Origin: Rutstroemia sp. NJR-2017a BVV2
Lineage: Eukaryota > Ascomycota > Leotiomycetes > Helotiales > Rutstroemiaceae
NCBI GenBank assembly: GCA_002946415.1
Contig: NJPS01000031.1
Span: forward strand, 868,001-932,000
DNA: 64,000 bases
Direction of reading: 5' to 3'
The position numbers were made by a program, and so were the translations under genes. Under the pieces are notes generated by a model, which saw nothing but the letters and a program-made list of their open reading frames with translations, was not told the DNA's origin and did not search any database. Each line of letters opens with the position of its first letter. The stretch's first letter is position 1. Shown one piece after another: positions 47,592 to 60,487 of this stretch.

Positions 47592-50563
47592 CTACTCCTC
47601 CCAGAACCCATTATCCACAAGCCATTTCTTTAACTCCTCGATATCCCGCTCTACCCACTGCGCTTTCGTCTTGATGTCGTCTATGACTTGTTTGAACGTC
47701 ATGTCGTAGCCCTAGTCGATTGAGTTAGCATGCTTGTTTTGTTTTGTTTTGTTTTGTTTGTTTATCATGGTCATGGGGATTGTGGTTTACGAAATGGGGA
47801 ATTGCGGGAAGAAAGCAGGAACAAAAGAAAGGAGGGAAGAAGAATAGAAAGGCGGGGAAGAACAATTAAAAAGAAGAACAGAACAGAAAAAAATCCACAT
47901 ACCCCTCCCCCTTTTCCCCCCAAAAACCCCTCCACCTCCCTCAACTGTCCCCACGTCCCCAACCCCTCCAACCCCTTCTTCACCAGCCCGGCCCCCGCAA
48001 TGCTCTGCGGCCCACTCGTCAATTCTTCCCAATGTCCCCGTAGCCACCCCCACACGGCTTCCACGCCCCCGGCATGTGTTTGTAGTGAGGCGAGCAGGGT
48101 TAGCTGCTCGGTTCTGGATGCCGCGAGGAGGGGATCGGTGTACAGGGATAGTGTGCGCTGGATATGGCCGGGGGAGCGGGCGTGGCCCAGGGAGAGGATG
48201 ATGTCGCTGCGGAGCTGGGTGTCGGTGGTGTGGAGAAGGAGAGAGGAAAGGATGGGGTAGGGGTGTGTTGGTTGGGGTGAGGTGTCGTCGCGAGCTGGAC
48301 TGGAATAGGAGGGGGAAAAAGCGATGGTAGGCAGACCAGGGGGGAGTTCTTTTCCGTCTTCGAGCACGATATCGAAGACTGTTTTACGAAGATTGGGATC
48401 GATAGGCGTGCTATTTTTCTCTTTGACGAAATTCTCGAAATACGTATGCGCGGCGTCGCGCACGTGCGGGAGCGAGGATGCGGCGGAGAAGAGAAGACTG
48501 CGGGAGAGTTGATCGTCGAGGGAGTTTTCTTCCTTGACGTCCCGGGCTTCTTCCCAGAAATCGTAGGAGAGATGAGGGGAGAGGAGATGTACTTGGAAGC
48601 GCTCGAGACTGGCGTTGATGCGGGGGTTGGAGAAGAGGAAGGCTTTTTGCAGGGTGCGGATCGAGTAGATGATTTGCCGCCAGACAAAGAAGTTGTTTTC
48701 GTGCCGGAAATGAAGGAGGAAATTGAGGAAGGTGGAGATGTTGATGGGGCTGGTGCTGCTGGGGGAGATGGTTAGGGAGAGGAGGTCGGAGATGAGGTTT
48801 ATTTTGTCGGAGGGGGAGAGGAGGTTGGAGTTGCTGGGATGGAGGAGCTGCTGGCTGAATTTTTGGTAGCGGGAGAGAGGGTACGATACTCGATATACAC
48901 CGGCGCAGTTCGCGTTGAGTTTGTAGAAGTCGAGAGACATGGGGAATGTATGCACGCGCGTGTGGAAAGACATCTCGGTCTCGTGTCCGGCAGTCGATCG
49001 GGCCATTAGATAGACGGGCCATAATGCTTGATCATTGTTGGAGTCCGGCTGGGTGTTTTGTCGAAATCGACGCTGCACGACGCGGATGCTACTTGATTCT
49101 GGGTCTTCCTCTACGGCGAGAACGGGATACCCGGTGGTTCTGGTCCAGGGCGCCATGATCGCGCGTACATCGATGCCGCTTGAAGTAGTCAGCGAGTCCC
49201 AGAGATCTTCGGTAGTTGCATTCCCATAAGTGTGGTTTCGGAGATGAAGCCGAACCCCTTTGATGAATGTCTCAAGGTCAAGGATGCTGGACAGCATTCT
49301 CAGTATCGCGCAGCCTTTGTAATACGTAATTGCGTCGAATATCTGAGTTGCCTGGTCGGGGCTGTTGACTGGGGCCTCGATCGGGTGGCTGTAAGAATTC
49401 GAATCGAGGCGTAGCGCTTCTTGGTGTCCGGGTTGGTGAAAGTTCAAGGGATCAGACGCTACAAAGCGGTCCCAGAAGTGCCACTCGGGATACATATTCT
49501 CCAGAGCGTTGTACGTGGCCCACTCGGCAAATGCTTCGTTCAGCCAAGTCGAGTCCCACCACTGCATAGTTACAATGTTTCCAAACCATTGATGCGCAAG
49601 CTCATGCACTATGGTTTGCGCAGCGGCTTGTTTACTGCCTGCGGAGGCGTCGTTCCCGACAAGGAGGAATCGCTCGTCGTATATCACGCATCCCCAGTTC
49701 TCCATTGCTCCGCTGTGGCCTGGAATGGCGGCCATGTCAAGTTTGGGTAGCGGATATTCTATACCAAAAGTGCGTTCATGGTCTTCCATAGCTTTGGCCG
49801 CGATCTCCAAGGCGAAGCGACAATTCTTCATCTTCTGGTTTTCAGGGGCGTAGATCCTCACAGGCACTCTGAAGTTGTTGCTTTCTATCATTCTGAATTT
49901 TCCAACGACAAATGCAAGAAGATAGGTCGACATAAGGGGCGTTTTGTTGAATGTGGTTAGTTTTTTACCTGCTGGATGTTCCAGCGCTTTCTCGCTCAGT
50001 ATATCCATGTTTCCCACACAGGTCAACTCAGGGTCCGTAACAAGCGAGACGGAAAAGGTAGCTTTGGCTGCTGGTTCGTCAACGCAAGGCAAAACCCTCC
50101 GAGCACCGGTTGGCTGCATCTGTGTAGAGGCTATCCAGCTTTTATTTCCGTCATTATCCTTGAAGGAGCTTCTATATAGGCCTGCATTCGAACCACGCTC
50201 ATCGATGCGTCCCGTGTAGTACATTTCCAGGCGAAGCTTCCCCCCAGGAGGCACACCACATCCATTCGGAAGAGGGATCAAGATGGTTTGCTTCACAGCA
50301 TCGTAGCTAATGTTGTCAATAGCAATCCGTTCTTCCCATGGCATCACGAGATTGCAGAATTGGATCTGCAGATCGATGGCGTGCAGAGCAACCGCTTTGG
50401 TGTATGAAGCGACGTCGAAGTCAATGGAGACCGTGGCCTCGAATTGCGCATTTTCTAGATCGGGGGTGACTTGAAGCTCGTAGTGGGTTGGCTTCACGTT
50501 CTTAGGCAAAAGTGAGTCTCCTGAGCTTTGCCCGGTAAAGGGATTGGGTTCTTCACGCAGCAT
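47592..50563 (-). CDS. M1 family zinc aminopeptidase (Aap1/puromycin-sensitive type)
   Basis: Exons 50563-47903 and 47711-47592 on the minus strand, 926 residues. It starts directly with a short head and LLPKNVKPTHYELQVTPDLE, the usual N-terminal sheet; without a signal peptide it should be cytosolic. The exopeptidase motif GAMEN is at 285-289, the zinc site HELAH at 320-324 with the third ligand Glu343 in NEAFAEW. The ERAP-like helical domain follows, and the last exon ends VIDDIKTKAQWVERDIEELK, the normal family end. It removes N-terminal residues from peptides and takes part in peptide turnover. The intron (47904-47712 region, 191 bases) contains a GTTTT repeat. The C-terminal half is more Ser-rich than in yeast Aap1, but length and motifs are normal. 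Confidence 0.94.
47736..47763. repeat. GTTTT simple repeat in an M1 gene intron
   Basis: Five to six units of GTTTT/GTTT on the plus strand (AAAAC on the coding strand), inside the only intron of the M1 peptidase gene. Confidence 0.85.
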
Positions 50564-51190
50564 CTTTAGGTAAAATGGGTTGGTTCAATTGATCAGGAAT
50601 GGAGACTGATGACTTTGTAGCCGTTGTGTCAATTGAGTGTAACGGCGCGTCTTTCGATTGCAAATTGAGAAGTAAATTTGGAAGTACTGCATCCAAACAC
50701 AATGGCAAAGCGGACTTTTGGCTATTGGTCTTCTGCGTGCTAATACTGCTGCCTATGCCGTCCACGCAAACGTCCTGCCCGTTATGGCCACTATGCGTGG
50801 ATGCGTCGTAAGCAAGCACGACTTGATTATAGAAGACGAATCTCACGCAGCGCTTGCTGGCTGTTGGAGCTGGATATTCAGAATGGAATTTGTGAGAAGG
50901 GGGAATTCTTTCTATTTCGCATATTCTCTGGTGGCAATTGGGAAGATTGAAACGTTACGGTTATTCTCGGGGGGCGCACATATAAGGTGTAGGTGGATAG
51001 GTGGGGGTTCCGTTAAAGACAACACCATCCGCTGCCGGGGAGCCGACTGCAACGCTATCATTATCGTTATCCCTGACCGTCTGACACTATTCATGCCATG
51101 CACGAAGTAATTCTCCAACTTGACTCCCAGGAATGATGGAAATCGTTTCACGGAAGCAATGAGATGACTCAATCTCAATTTTTCAATTAA

Positions 51191-51500
51191 TGTCTAGTCG
51201 CAAAGTGACTTGATAGTTGTTCGGCGTTAAGGTGTTGCAGAGATCTTCCTCGACCAGTTCGTGGGGGCCGCTCCAGGGACCGCTGATCGAGAATGTCCGA
51301 GACCGTCTGATTATTCAGCGAAACGTCAACCTGGCTTGCCTTTTTTGGAGCTCTCGGCTCAGGTAGGAAGCTGGTGAAATCGCATTGTGGGTGCTGTACG
51401 AAGTAAGTACTTGTAGAAATTCCCAATTGTTGGGTTCGGAGTTATCGGCGTTAGAGCCACTCCGTTCGCATTTGGACTGTTTACTACTGGTGATCGTCAT
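51191..51500 (-). CDS. Candidate small gene (minus, about 80 aa)
   Basis: From ATG 51500 the frame reads MTITSSKQSKCERSGSNADN and on to EPNNWEFLQ, where GTACTT could be a donor. The downstream exon would carry RAPKKASQVDVSLNNQTVSD and LDQRSLERPP and end FATRH at a TAA (51191-51193). A phase-0 join is possible with an acceptor at CCTGAG. The composition is protein-like, but the splice acceptor is poor and the family unknown. Confidence 0.35.
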
Positions 51501-52422
51501 GCCCGCATCGCTGTCAATCCAACGTCTGGCATCTGCTTGCTAGTTATCGTTCAATGTTAATGAAATCGTCAGACTTTGTGAGTCATACCAACGCAATATT
51601 TGCGAGCCAGGCCTTCTCTTGCCCACAAATGTATGGATTGAATGGATATGTATGGTAGGTGCTCATGCCTGAATAGTCAGCGTTACGGGTCGAGCCGTGT
51701 GGAAGCGACGCAATGGCCGTAATGGCCGTGATGTCCAGCCGTTTGTCCATTTCGAGAGGACGCGCACGAAGACGGGTGCCTTGACAAAGCTCTGAAATCT
51801 GGGGATTGTCCTCCTTTTCGGAATAACGACAGAAACCCGCCGAAAAGCTCGAAGGTTAACAAGAACAACTACGACACCCAGAACCTACCTGCAGTTCTAG
51901 TCGATTGGTTCTGTCCTGCAAGCAATCGGTTCGCACGGAAGCTTCCAAAGCTTCAAAAGCTTCAACGGCTCATATGGAAAACGACGGTAGCAATTGATTC
52001 TGGATTGCAGCTGCATGCCTCGGTACCGGTACATGCCTGCCGGCACATCGCACAGTCATCGGTACCGAACACCAAACGTTGCAGGCCTGTAACAACCACT
52101 GCCACCTCTGCACCACTGCCACCACTGCCACCACACATAATCTTACGGAGGAAGATCCAGCCCTTAAATGTGCGCCAACAGTTCTGCACCAACAGTGCTG
52201 AGCTAGACCACCCACCGCCGACCCGTCATCCACTACACTTCTAGAAAGTAGAACTAGAAACTGCAAGCAGCCGCAAGTGGTGGGTGATGTGCATCCTGAA
52301 GACCAGGAGTGGGGTTGATACTGTATACGGCTTTTGGACGATTGACAGAAATAGTCCAGCCTTATTTTAGTGTTGCGTCGGGAGGCTGCCATTTGTCAAC
52401 CATCAACCCCCCATCAACAACC

Positions 52423-52797
52423 TCAATCCGCCGCGATTAAGTTACCAAAAGTAACTGACTTTTTATCAATATCGAAACACCGCAGAGGAGCTCCACCAAA
52501 AAGAGCGGCGTTAACAGAAACTCGGCGATAACCTTGGTATCTGTGGAATCTGTCGAATCGCAAAGCTCTGGCTTGATTCCTAAGCTTTTCTGCTAAGGCG
52601 GCGGTGGAAATATTGAATGCGACAGCATACCCAAATACCCAAATAGTAGACCCGCAGATTCTATCTACCCCTCCCCTAGTGAGGACCCCCGAAAGAAAAT
52701 TTATGGGCAATGCCCCAAAGCAGACAATGTACTGACTGTTTTCTTGCAGATTCCATGAACGCATATTCATTCCACGAACCAAGCGCAAGATATTCAT
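52423..52797 (-). CDS. Candidate hypothetical protein (124 aa, minus)
   Basis: Uninterrupted frame from ATG 52797 to TGA at 52423-52425. The second half (STAALAEKLRNQARALRFDR, then FHRYQGYRRVSVNAALFGGA) has convincing helical, basic composition, with a hydrophobic stretch STIWVFGYAVAFN before it. No family recognised. The first 30 residues may not be the true start. It could be the surviving last exon of a decayed gene. Confidence 0.35.
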   Translation of the reverse strand: MNILRLVRGMNMRSWNLQENSQYIVCFGALPINFLSGVLTRGGVDRICGSTIWVFGYAVAFNISTAALAEKLRNQARALRFDRFHRYQGYRRVSVNAALFGGAPLRCFDIDKKSVTFGNLIAAD

Positions 52798-53069
52798 TCA
52801 TTCCTTCCCGTCACGTCCGCCTCGAAATTGTAATTTCTTCATATCGCGCAGCGGATTTCGGACAGGCCGTGGGTCGTGCGCAGTCGAATAAGCTAGCCTC
52901 GATTCTCACCTCTTGCGTCTTGCATCTCGAACCTCATCCCTATTCATATTCGTCGCATACGCCAAATCCCTCAGCTGCTTATTCGAAGGCGAGGGTGCGA
53001 CGTCACTGAAGCTATTCTGCGCAGCTTTCGGCTTTTTCCCTTACCGACTTCCGTCTTAACCGGAGGAAA

Positions 53070-53288
53070 TCAGTAATACTCAACGTGGTCTCGTGGAGCA
53101 AAGGTTGTCGATCTTGGACGCCCGAGGAATTCATATTTGAGTTTAGAAACGTTGCGTTGGGGTGACCCTGGGGTATTTGTCAGTGTTGAGGCTGTCGAAG
53201 AGGACTGCCCGGACAGAAGGCCCTGTTGAGTCAGAAATATATCGGGGAGATCATACGTGTGATTGAACCAATTTACACTTCGGCACAA
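53070..53288 (-). CDS. Candidate small ORF (72 aa, minus)
   Basis: Frame from ATG 53288 with STLTNTPGSPQRNVSKLKYE and GRPRSTTFAPRDHVEYY at the end. Single exon with no domain. It lies 0.5 kb before the Zn2Cys6 gene on the opposite strand. Weak evidence, composition only. Confidence 0.25.
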   Translation of the reverse strand: MCRSVNWFNHTYDLPDIFLTQQGLLSGQSSSTASTLTNTPGSPQRNVSKLKYEFLGRPRSTTFAPRDHVEYY

Positions 53289-53760
53289 TAGCTGAAGTCT
53301 AAGCTACAGTGTTCCGTTATTGCAAGTCAATAAAGGTTGGTGGCGATACTGGCGCGCAAGGGATCATTTATACGTCAGATCTAGTGCAGACAAACAGTTG
53401 CTGAGTGGACATAAGGCTGTTTGTCACCTGCATTATATTTCTATCTCCACCAGTTGTTCAGTGCGCACCAGGATCCTTACGTTAGTTCCCACAGGATAAG
53501 GCCTGTTAGACCTAGCGAGCTCGGGGGGTTGACCTTCTGGGTGGAAGAACACCTTGCCTCCCCGTCTGATATCGCTACCATTGGTTGCTTCCTCAACAGG
53601 ATCGTCTTACACCGACACCTCAAAGGGGGTAGATTGCTAAAGAAACCTATATCCGGACAAAGCCCCCCACATCAGAGTGCTGTTGAGTAAATCAGTGACT
53701 TGAGCTCCAGCTCTTCTCTTTCCGGCTTTTTCTCTTCACAATCAGTAATAATTTATCATT

Positions 53761-56700
53761 ATGACTCCCACACCCCCTTCCACTACTTCGTCAAGCTTCG
53801 GTGGCCACTCTCCGGAGGGTCAATATCGGGTTGTCCGAAAGAGAAACAGGATTCCACTCTCATGTGGTCCCTGTAGGCACAGAAAGTGAGTCTTGGCTCC
53901 TGCTCTTTGTCCGAAACGTAGATCAACTAGACCCGGAAATACTGATCGGTCGCAGATTGAAGTGTAACAGGTCGCATCCATGCGAGAATTGCACAAGGAG
54001 AGGTGACGCCTCCTCGTGCTCGTATGCAGCGCCTGGCACTCGCAAGAAGAATCAAAGTCAAGGAGCAACCAGCCCTGATGATATGCAAAATCGTATTGAC
54101 CGTTTAGAAGGTTTAGTTCTGTCCTTGATGACAAATGGTGCTCAGTCTGCTGGACCTGCCGCCGCGGTTGCTGCCATTAACCGTTCTCAGAGCGATAGTG
54201 CGGGTTCTTCCTTTCCGCGAGAAGTTGAGCAAGAGGATGACGATATGATCAGAGAAGATGACGAAGATGATAGTGATGTTGACGGTGTTGCTAACTCGTT
54301 AGGCGTCCTAAAGGTTGATTCAGATAAGGGCAAGACAACATACATAGGAGACTCACATTGGCATTTAGTCTTGGCAGACGTACGTTGTTATTTTCTTTTC
54401 TTTTTCCTATTTGTTATCGATTTAACCTCCCAAACCTCCCGCCGTCTGAGCACCAATACAAATCTACCAGTCGCTAGACATAACCAGATCCGGTACTCCG
54501 GCTTGAGTGTTGTAGAAAGGGCGCCCACTAGGGAACGCCAAAAGAGCAGGCAGTTGCTATCCCTGGACTATATGTCTTTCAAACAGCATTGTTTACAAAT
54601 CTAAAACATAAGACATTTACTAATCCATGGTATAGATCGCAGAAGTCAAGAACTACTTCAACAACCATAAACGAGAACTCGAAACCAATTACGAAAGAAT
54701 CCGATCACAGAAACCAAGTTTTGTCAGTGATGGCCCAGCCTTTTTATTCAACGCCCATACACCTGCCACAGACGTTGAGCTTCGATCAGAAGTTCCATCT
54801 AAATCTGCAGTTGATAAACTTGTGACAAGGTCAGTCTAAAGAACCTGCTGAGGATTAAAATCTGAGACTGAATTGTTGGTGTAGATACTTCAATACATAT
54901 GATCCTGCGGTACACATCATACATTCCCCTACATTCCATAAAGAGCTTCAATGTCACTGGCAAGATCCTTCGAAAACATCGATAGTATGGCTAGGTCTTT
55001 TATACTCAATCTTGTGTCTGGCTATGCAGTCGTATGCTAAGATTGGCGATGAGCCACCAGAGTGGAAAGGTAAGGATGCTGTTCTCTCAAACTCATCCGC
55101 CCATGGCTTGACGAGGCCTATTCGTCATCTCCTTCTTGATGTTAATCTCTCGTTGTCTAGGTCATACACTCGAGCTTGCTGCAGAATATCGAGTTCGGAC
55201 TGTGCAATGCCTCATAAACTCGGATTACACCAAATCTTCTCTTTACACTATCGAAACTCTGATCTTGTACGTTCATGGCGAGTACGCCAGCCGCTGGGAT
55301 GCGGAAGTGGGTCTTTGGGTTATCATAGGCATGATTACTCGATTAGCTATGCGAATGGGATATCATCGCGATCCAAGTAATTATCCTGGCATATCACCCT
55401 TCCACGGAGAGATGCGACGCCGGATATGGGCATTTGTTCGTTCAATGGATACGATGTTTTCCTTCCAGCTCGCTCTTCCCAGCATGATTAGGGATAGCGA
55501 CTGCGATGCTCGCCTTCCAAGAAATATTTTTGAAGATGAATTCGGACCGGATTCAAAAGTGTTACCACCAGCACGTCCTTCTAGCGAACCCACACCAGTG
55601 TCTTATATGCTCGCTAAAGTCGATATTGCTTGGGAGTTGAACGTTATACTGGAGCAAATGCAAACTGTCAATGGAAAGGGCGTTGGATATGATGAGGTCC
55701 TGAAACGTGACGCTAGGTTGCGAGAACTGAAGAACAATCTCGCTCCTCATCTGCGGCTTAGGCCAATGGAGGAGTGCATGCACGACCCTGCTACACTGTT
55801 GATGCACAGGTACAATGTGGACATCTTGTGGCAGAAGACTATGTGTGTTCTTCATCGAAAATACCTTGCACGAGGAAGAACAAATCCCCGGTATGCTCAT
55901 TCTCGTCGGACTGCTGTTGAAGCTTCTATGGAGATTCTTCGACACCAGGCAAAGCTTCATCAAGAATCACAGCCTGGAGGACGACTACGGTCAATGAAAT
56001 GGGCAATATCTTCGCTCGCCAAACATGACTACCTACTTGCGGCCATGATAGTATGCCTGGAACTTCATTATGGTATACACGCAAACTCTCTGCCGGAAAA
56101 ATCAGCGTATGAGACAGAGTTCTGGACGACGGAACAGAGTGATGGAATGCTTAAAGCATTGGAGACTTCTCAGAAGATATGGAGTGAGACTGTTGAGAAC
56201 TCAATGGAAGCTTTCAAGGCAACAAAGACACTGAATATCATTCTTGAGAAATTGAAGTCATCAAAAGCTCCTGCTCCAACTTCAGAAGCCACTACTACAG
56301 CAGAAGCTTTTGCTCGATTTGACGATGAGAATCTCAAACCCGAGCATTCTGCAGCTATGACGCTAGGTATGCTTTCTGGTGGCCTCTCTCCAAACTCTGC
56401 AGCAATATTCAACGCGATGGGACAGTCGCCTTCGAGATTCGGCAATATGGATTTGAGCATGGTGGAGAGTGGAAGCACCGGCCTCACGCCGAACTTTCCA
56501 ATGGATAACACCAATCCATTCGCCAATGTGAATGCTGCAGCATCCCCATTCTCGATGTTCGGCAACGCAAGTAGCGTTCCAGGAATGACGGAGATGCCTG
56601 CAAATCTAGACTGGGTAAGTACAACATTCACTTCGGAGACTCCGTTCGATTACGTGGACTGTGAGGAATTTTCTAACTTTAACAGGATGCTTGGGATTCA

Positions 56701-56847
56701 TTCATTCAAAATGGAAACGCAATAGATCCTGCATTCCAATTCTATCCGCCGAATATCGAAGAGTCACCTACAGCTGGTGAAGCCCAGCCCGATGGATCTA
56801 CGTTTGGCAACGGCCCTTTCATGGGAGCTAACGCGCCCGGACGGTAG
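53761..56847 (+). CDS. Zn2Cys6 transcription factor with fungal-specific middle domain
   Basis: Six exons: 53761-53885, 53956-54379, 54636-54829, 54885-55069, 55161-56614 and 56686-56847, giving 847 residues. The binuclear zinc cluster uses Cys35, 38, 45, 51, 54 and 63 (CGPCRHRKLKCNRSHPCENC), split by the first intron. A coiled segment (QNRIDRLEGLVLSLM) follows for dimerisation, then an acidic stretch (EQEDDDMIREDDEDDSD). The middle homology domain contains VHGEYASRWDAEVGLWVIIG and GYHRDPSNYPGISPFHGEMR. The tail is Asn/Ser/Pro-rich, as in activation domains. A nuclear regulator of unknown targets. The third intron region (54380-54635) is unusually long at 256 bases. The alpha-amylase gene follows 1.6 kb downstream in the same direction, but the protein does not look like AmyR. 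Confidence 0.9.
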
Positions 56848-58495
56848 AGCATATCAACGATGGGTAGATGCCCAATGATGGGTGTCCGAGGGGGATAGTA
56901 ACAATCATTTTGGTATATGTCATTGGGAAGCATCGAGCGTTATGAAAAAAAATACCATTTGGGCTTTGTGCTATGTTGTCTATTCTAGGGCCAAAGGAAA
57001 TCTCCACGAATCAAAACTTATTTAACAAGATCCCGTTGCCACAGACGTCTCAGGATGACGTCCTCGGAGGGCCTTATGCAGCCTTTGGGGGTAATTTCAA
57101 CCATATGCAGCGGGCTCTTTTCGGCCCTTCCCTTGAGGAAGAATTTGTCTCTTCCCGTTCTTGCACTCACCTGACTCTGTCTAATCAAGATCTTCACTTC
57201 TCGCAGCAAGAGCCGTGGGCGTAGAATTCGGCAATCTCACAGTGGCTTACACGTGGTGATCTTCCGGGCACGGCAGCTGCATATAGCGTATGCTCAGCTG
57301 CTGTACACAATTACTACTGTACAGAGTATGTGCATTTGCTAAACCATGTGATTTCAAAGCATTAAAGTCTTTATTCGGCCCGTTTCGCGGCGCATGTCCC
57401 GACGTGACCTTGCTAGGCTAGTGCATATCTCGGTGCCAGTAACTGTACTTGGAAGCTCGAAAGTCATGGCTCCTTTCGACTTTTTTTTTTGTCCTCCGGG
57501 GGGTTCTACCCCGCAATGTGGGGTGCGTTCCTGCGGAGATTGGGATTGTTTGTAGAAACCTCAAAAAGACTCGGGGCTTGTCCTTGATTGTATCTGTGCT
57601 CCGCTGCGCGTGTATTTAGGCTTGCCGGGAATTTGGAAGGAGAGAGAAAGGACCGACTTTGTGAGGATGCGAAATGTACTTTACACCGTTGTAGCTTACT
57701 TTGTCGGTAACTTTTAACTCGAGTGAGTGCTTGTACCTCGGATGTAATTTCTTTACAGTTCCTTACACTGCTTACAGTGCAGAACCTTTGCCGCTACAAC
57801 TCCACCCGTACCCGTTTGAAGTTTCAAAGCAAAAGCGTATTTGTTCGTCCCTTGCATATCTCCAAGGCGGGATGTGTATTTCCTCCCCCCCTTGGAACCC
57901 TTCCTCTAAATAACCGGACACTGCACCCCGCGTCCGTCCCGCGCAAACTTTATCCGAACCACCCAGCCCTCCATCGTCTTCCATCTTCTCCACACCCAAA
58001 ATCTAGGCCGTTTTTTACTTCTGCTTACCAGTGTGGAGCGCATCTATCGTCGGAAGAACAGTGATCCCACCAACAGATCTAAGCGCTTGCCAGATTACGC
58101 GGCCGAGAAGTACGGCTTCGTGCGCAATGTCTGGATGCATCGGATATTGGCCGTCAATGGAGAACCTAGGTGCTTCTGTTGCTTATCTTCGCGGACTTGG
58201 GAATGGACTCGGTTAGGATTGAGTCAGGTGAGGAAATACTCATTCTTTCCGTGTAGGTCAATATGCAGGAAGGCGAGGAGCCGGCATCGATTTTCTTGTA
58301 TATATAAGTATGACCTATATCCTTCCCATACAGTATTATCTCTCTCCCGTTTCGTCTTCACTGTGTAGATGTTGTGTGCTTCAAACAGCCTCGTTTGATT
58401 CATCATTTCTTCACACCACGATTAGTCCCTCTCGACTATTCACCCTCATAACTTTCTCTCTTCTCCGGTCTTGAAAACGTCCACCAAGCACCAAA
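56848..58495. promoter_or_regulatory. Intergenic and promoter of the alpha-amylase gene
   Basis: 1.6 kb. The right end holds TATATATAAG at 58299-58308, then a CT-rich leader to the ATG. A coding-like stretch on the plus strand at about 58030-58170 (RSKRLPDYAAEKYGFVRNVW) ends at a possible donor and has no partner exon. A T11 run is at 57481. Confidence 0.5.
58299..58308 (+). promoter_or_regulatory. TATA box of the alpha-amylase gene
   Basis: TATATATAAG, about 190 bases before the start codon at 58496. Confidence 0.55.
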
Positions 58496-60487
58496 ATGAA
58501 GCTCTCGAGTTTTCTCCTACCTTTGACATGCCTTGCAAATGGTGCAACAGCTCTCTCAGCTGCTGGCTGGCGTGGACAATCCATATATCAGGTTATCACT
58601 GATAGATTTGCTCGCACCGATGGCTCGACAACTGCTGCTTGTAATGCTGCAAATGGCGTCTACTGTGGCGGGACGTGGCGAGGTATTATCAATCATCTGG
58701 ACTATATCCAGAATATGGGATTTACAGCTGTAAGTACTATTTGTGGTTGACAGTCTGCTTAATATGATGCTGATCAAGTTATAGATTTGGATCTCTCCTA
58801 TCGTGCTTAACATTGCTGGAAATACAGCGGTATGTGAATTTCTGCGGTCTCGGACCAGGTGCTAGTGAGCTGATGTCTGCTAATGGCATCATGCTAACAT
58901 GTGGGTGAATGCATGTGCTAATTCGAAAATTATAGGATGGATCAAGTTACCATGGGTACTGGGCACAGGATATCTATTCTGTGAACTCAAACTTCGGCAC
59001 TGCTGCGGACCTAAAGGCTTTATCTGCTGCTGTGAGTAATGTGCCTCGGAACAATTGGATTCCCATCATACTGACTCCGAGCTTGTATAGCTCCATGCTA
59101 GAGGGATGTATCTGATGGTTGATGTTGTCACCAATCACATGGGATATATTGGCTGCGGAACCTGTGTAGACTACAGCATCTACAAGCCTTTCAATTCAGT
59201 AAGTAACCCCACCATCTATTTTTCCCTACCAATTCTTCATCCACCCTTGTGTCAGTCCAGACTGCTAACAAAACACCAGCAATCATACTACCATCCATTC
59301 TGCCTAATTGACTACAACAACGCAACCAGCGTCACCAACTGCTGGGAAGGAGATAACACTGTATCTCTTCCGGATCTGAGAACCGAGAATAGCAATGTGC
59401 AGAGCACATGGAATTCATGGATCACTCAACTTGTAGCGAACTACTCGATCGATGGTTTGAGAGTCGACAGTGCTCAGCAAACCGGCAAGGCCTTTTTCCC
59501 TAGCTTCCAGACTGCAGGTATGTAAACACTTCGAGTTTCAATTTCCATTACTATAAGTCCTGACGCAAAACTCAGCTGGTGTCTACATCGTGGGCGAAAT
59601 CTTCAACGGCGACCCTAACTACGTCTGCCCGTATCAAAATTACATGAACGGAATGCTCAACTACCCAGCGTACGTATACACTTTCGCGGAATCTGAAAGA
59701 GAGTGTCTTGACTAACTAGCTGCAGATACTACTGGATTACCCAAGCCTTCGAATCGACCAGTGGCAGCATCAGCAACCTTGTTAATGGCATCAACCAGAT
59801 GAAGTCCACTTGCTCGGACACGACGCTTCTTGGGTCCTTCCTCGAAAACCACGACGTAGCCCGTTTCCCATCCTACACATCCGACGCCGCACTCACCAAG
59901 AACGCCATCGCATTCACCATACTCGCGGACGGAATTCCGATCGGTACGTTTCCCACTCCTTACCCCAATCCCCAATCTCCATTCTCCCCCCCCTACTCCC
60001 AACCCCCCCAAACTAACCCTCCCCAGTCTACCAAGGCCAAGAACAGCACTTCTCCGGCTCCGGTGTCCCCACCAACCGCGAAGCGGTCTGGCTCTCCTCC
60101 TACAGCACCAGCAGCACCTACTACAGCCTCATCGCGTCCCTCAACCAAATCCGCAACCAAGCCATCTACAAAGACGCCACGTACCTCACCTACAAAGCCT
60201 ACCCCGTGTACAGCGACAGCCACGTGATCGCGATGCGCAAGGGCTTTACGAATTACCAGATCATCGGGGTGTTCAACAACATGGGGGCCAGCGGGAGCAC
60301 GTACACGCTGACGCTGACGAGCGCAGAGACGGGGTTTACGGCCGGGATGCAGGTGGTGGAGGTGTTGAGCTGTGGGACGGCGACGACGGATGGGAGTGGG
60401 AATTTGGGGGTCGCGATGCAGGGGGGGTTGCCGAGGGTTTATTATCCGAGGGCGCCGTTGGTGGGGAGTGGGATTTGTGGGTTGTAG
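58496..60487 (+). CDS. Secreted alpha-amylase, GH13 (Taka-amylase type)
   Basis: Eight exons: 58496-58729, 58785-58829, 58936-59031, 59091-59198, 59280-59517, 59576-59669, 59726-59943 and 60027-60487, total 497 residues. The signal peptide [19 protein letters not shown] is followed by [20 protein letters not shown], as in Taka-amylase A. The four GH13 regions are [18 protein letters not shown] (nucleophile Asp224), VGEIF (acid/base Glu248) and FLENHDVAR (Asp315). The spacing matches the precursor of the Aspergillus enzyme. The C-terminal beta domain ends at LVGSGICGL, with no starch-binding module. It cleaves internal alpha-1,4 bonds of starch outside the cell. Every join keeps the frame and the gene looks intact. 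Confidence 0.95.

Larger units (their letters stand above)
50564..53760. other. Gene-poor divergent region, 3.2 kb, with small candidate frames
   Basis: Between the M1 peptidase start (minus) and the Zn2Cys6 gene start (plus). No confident gene. Three minus-strand frames with protein-like composition are listed separately. A GCCACC-type run (52108-52132) and short AAGCTTC repeats (51940-51965) are also present. Confidence 0.45.

Noticed and set aside
47730..48260. 176-codon plus-strand frame
   Set aside because: Antisense to the M1 aminopeptidase and its intron.
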